Shown here piece after piece: positions 61,268 through 64,000 of a DNA stretch of 64,000 nt. Made by a program: the position numbers and the translations under genes. This DNA comes from Zoroaster sp. YZ-2022. Lineage: Eukaryota > Echinodermata > Asteroidea > Forcipulatida > Zoroasteridae. How positions within the stretch are numbered: the stretch's first letter is position 1; each line of letters begins with the position of its first letter. The stretch spans positions 88,875,204-88,939,203 of the forward strand of contig CM055816.1 of the NCBI GenBank assembly GCA_029582265.1, read 5' to 3'. Under the pieces are notes generated by a model. The model saw only the letters and a list, made by a program, of their open reading frames with translations, did not search any database and had not been told where the DNA came from.

Positions 61268-61857
61268 CACATATGTGTGGTGGTCCAGGAAAACCCAACA
61301 CATGGTCAAATTTTTACAATTCTTGTTGAGCATTTAATCAAGTAATACACCCTTTACTGATCTCATAACAGTTTTAATGAGTTCAATATTCAAACCACAA
61401 CTAAAGTTATGACCTTTCAAAGACGGTTTATTCTAAAACCCACAAACGGAGAAATTAGGCTTCAAAGTTGGCTATGCAGTAAACGTAAATCCCTTGAACT
61501 ATTAATAGGACAGGATCAGGACTAGTGTAGAGCTTTCCATTGATGGGTTATTCATAGTGGGGCGTGCTTTGGGAGAATTCATGAGCGTCGGCCAAAAAGT
61601 GCATTGTTTTAGAGTGAATTTTTTTAATCTTCTAATTATTTTAAAATGCGTTGGGTTCAAAAACATCCCAAAAATACATTTTATACTTTGATTTTCCTTT
61701 AAAAAAATATTAAGAGGAAATTTAAAGACAACAACTTCCATTTGGAACCAAAATCTCAAAAATGACACTATGGTAAATGTTTACGTAAATCGGTCCATAA
61801 TTACAAAATGTGCGTGGCGACTTCCGACGGGATTTCCCCGACTGCCACACATATGTA
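61268..61857. mobile_element. Inverted-repeat MITE related to 29-442
   Basis: 'catatgtgtggtggtccagg' and 'aaaaccc' at the left pair with 'gggatttccccgactgcc' and 'acacatatg' at the right; 590 bp. Ends and part of the interior resemble 29-442. No coding capacity. Confidence 0.7.
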
Positions 61858-61954
61858 TGAGAAACCAAAGATGTTCAAAATTCCCAAAGTAACATCAGTA
61901 TTATTATATTCGTAAGACTTGTAGCTTTGCATGGTGAAAAGGATAAGACTGTCA

Positions 61955-62227
61955 TGGGCGGATCCAGAACATTTTTTAGGGGGGGCTGAGAATTAAAAAC
62001 AATTATTTTTCAGTACTACAAAGGGTGCCGCCACTTCCTATGCACAACGGTTAGTACAGTACTAAGTAGGTCACCTCCTTATGTTTATCCCGCACACTGT
62101 GGGAATGGGAGTGCGTTCTCCCCTCCCCCTCTCTCTCTCTTTTTCTCTCCCTTTAAATTTTTTTTTTTTTTTACGATTTTAAGGGGGAGGGGCTACAGCC
62201 CCCTTAGCCTCCCCCCTGGATCCGCCA
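61955..62227. mobile_element. MITE with GGCGGATCCAG ends (copy 2, inverted)
   Basis: 'gggcggatccagaacatttt' and 'gggggggctgag' at the left, 'cccccctggatccgcc' at the right. Relative to 56171-56412 it is inverted and carries an extra about 50 bp containing 'gttagtacagtactaag'. Confidence 0.83.
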
Positions 62228-62534
62228 ATGACTGTCTGCAGTGACACCATATAGACAATCAGAGCATTGATTGAATTACATTGATTTGTAACCACAACCA
62301 GTTCCTTTCAGAACTAGTTACTAGTCAAAAGAGAATTTCTACATGGTGTCACTGCATTATGTTCATCATATTAAAGGTAAGGTAAAGTAAATGGTTCAGC
62401 ATAACAAAATTTAGGTAAAACTTGTAGCTTTGCATGGTGAGGATGATAAGTAAGACTAATTGCGGTAACACCATGTGGAATCTCAATTGAGTAGTAATTA
62501 GTTCTGAAAAGAACTGGAGGCCTTGGACTACATG

Positions 62535-64000
62535 TAGGATAGTACACGAGTGGCACACTTCATGTAGGTAATAGACTTCTGGTACTGTGCCTTGGACTAG
62601 GATAGTACACGAGTGGCACACTTCATGTAGGTAATAGACTTCTGGTACTGTGCCGTGGACTAGGATAGTACACAAGTGGCACACTTCATGTAGGTAATAG
62701 ACTTCTGGTACTGTGCCGTGGACTAGGTTAGTACACGAGTGGCACACTTCATGTAGGTAATAGACTTCTGGTACTGTGCCGTGGACTAGGATAGTACACA
62801 AGTGGCACACTTCATGTAGGTAATAGACTTCTGGTACTGTGCCGTGGACTAGGTTAGTACACGAGTGGCACACTTCATGTAGGTAATAGACTTCTGGTAC
62901 TGTGCCGTGGACTAGGATAGTACACCAGTGGCACACTTCATGTAGGTAATAGACTTCTGGTACTGTGCCGTGGACTAGGATAGTACACGAGTGGCACACT
63001 TCATGTAGGTTATAGACTTCTGGTACTGTGCCGTGGACTAGGATAGTACACGAGTGGCACACTTCATGTAGGTAATAGACTTCTGGTACTGTGCCGTGGA
63101 CTAGGTTAGTACACGAGTAGCACACTTCATGTAGGTAAAAGACTTCTGGTACTGTGCCGTGGACTAGGTTAGTACACAAGTGCCACACTTCATGTAGGTA
63201 ATAGACTTCTGGTACTGTGCCGTGGACTAGGTTAGTACACGAGTGGCACACTTCATGTAGGTAATAGACTTCTGGTGCTGTGCCGTGGACTAGGACACGA
63301 GTGGCACACTTCATGTAGGTAATAGACTTCTGGTGCTGTGCCGTGGACTAGGTTAGTACACGAGTGGCACACTTCATGTAGGTAATAGACTTCTGGTACT
63401 GTGCCTTGGACTAGGATAGTACACGAGTGGCACACTTCATGTAGGTAACAGACTTCTGATACTGTGCCGTGGATCAGGTTAGTACACCCAGTGGCACACT
63501 TCCTGTAGGTAACAGACTTCTGGTCCTGTGCCGCGGACTAGGTTAGTACACGAGTGGCACACTTCATGTAGGTAATAGACTTCTGGTACTGTGCCGTGGA
63601 CTCAGGTTGGTACACGCAGTGGCACACTTCATGTAGGTACAGACTTCTGGTACTGTGCCTGACTAGGATAGTACACCAGTGGCAATAATTCATGTAGGTA
63701 ATAGACTTCTGGTGCTGTGCCGTGGACCAGGTTAGTACCACAGTGGCACACTTCATGTAGGTAATAGACTTCTGGTACTGTGCCGTGGACCAGGATAGTA
63801 CACAGTGGCACACTTCATGTAGGTAACAGACTTCTGATACCGTGCCGTGGACCAGGTTAGTACACGAGTGGCACACTTCATGTAGGTAATAGACTTCTGG
63901 TACTGTGCCTTGACTAGGATAGTACACGAGTGGCACACTTCATGTAGGTAATAGACTTCTGGTGCTGTGCCGTGGACCAGGTTAGTACACGCAGTGGCAC
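62535..64000. repeat. 63-bp satellite, about 23 units, running off the window
   Basis: The unit contains 'gtggcacacttcatgtaggt', 'aatagacttctggtactgtg' and 'ccgtggactaggatagtaca'. Because 63 is a multiple of three, one minus-strand frame stays open for 321 codons as a 21-residue repeat, but nothing else supports a protein. Units become more irregular (short indels) after about 63400. It lies upstream of the visible robo exons, so it is probably intronic. Confidence 0.96.

Noticed and set aside
62349..63314. 321-codon open frame on the minus strand with a 21-residue repeat
   Set aside because: It is the 63-bp satellite read in one frame; length divisible by three keeps it open. No start context, domain or composition supports a protein.

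Overview
This is animal nuclear DNA: it is AT-rich, intron-containing and packed with SINEs, LINEs, short inverted-repeat transposons and satellites. There is no bacterial-style gene packing. The repeat style (SINE heads derived from tRNA-Leu and tRNA-Thr, SINE bodies with a 'TTGAGCAAGACACTTA' core, many TTAA-flanked MITEs, foldback structures) suggests a marine invertebrate deuterostome. An echinoderm is my best guess, but that is an impression and not a proof.

The only host protein-coding gene I can support is the 3' half of a roundabout (Robo) axon-guidance receptor on the minus strand, from about 61.2 kb down to about 28.7 kb. Eighteen coding exons can be delimited by splice sites and reading phase. 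In gene order they encode the end of an Ig domain (probably Ig5), four fibronectin III domains, a transmembrane helix, and a long cytoplasmic tail with recognisable CC1 (PYASAT), CC2 (LLPPPPEQPP) and the conserved DGSFFTDADFASAVAAAA block. Almost every intron is phase 1. The N-terminal exons lie beyond base 64000. Vertebrate and fly Robo have three FN3 domains. Here the middle one is present twice, as two two-exon cassettes with the same intron position.

Region by region: 1-1570 is repeat-rich intergenic DNA. 1575-5450 is a damaged APE-type LINE. 5600-11150 is intergenic, with small MITEs, a CTC-rich tract and tRNA-Thr-derived SINE copies. 11157-22259 is one composite structure: two nearly identical inverted arms of about 680 bp, each carrying tandem tRNA-like units that point inward, enclose about 9.3 kb of a ~306-bp satellite. 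22260-28690 is intergenic, with further tRNA-like units, a SINE, MITEs and a mariner-like foldback. 28.7-61.2 kb is the Robo gene, whose introns are full of SINEs, nested TTAA MITEs, a CR1/L2-like LINE, minisatellites and a DNA transposon remnant with a zinc-finger fragment. 61.2-64 kb is intron or upstream sequence with two MITEs and a 63-bp satellite that runs off the window.

All other long open frames I examined are repeats read as codons. No rRNA, functional tRNA, CRISPR array or prokaryotic feature was seen.
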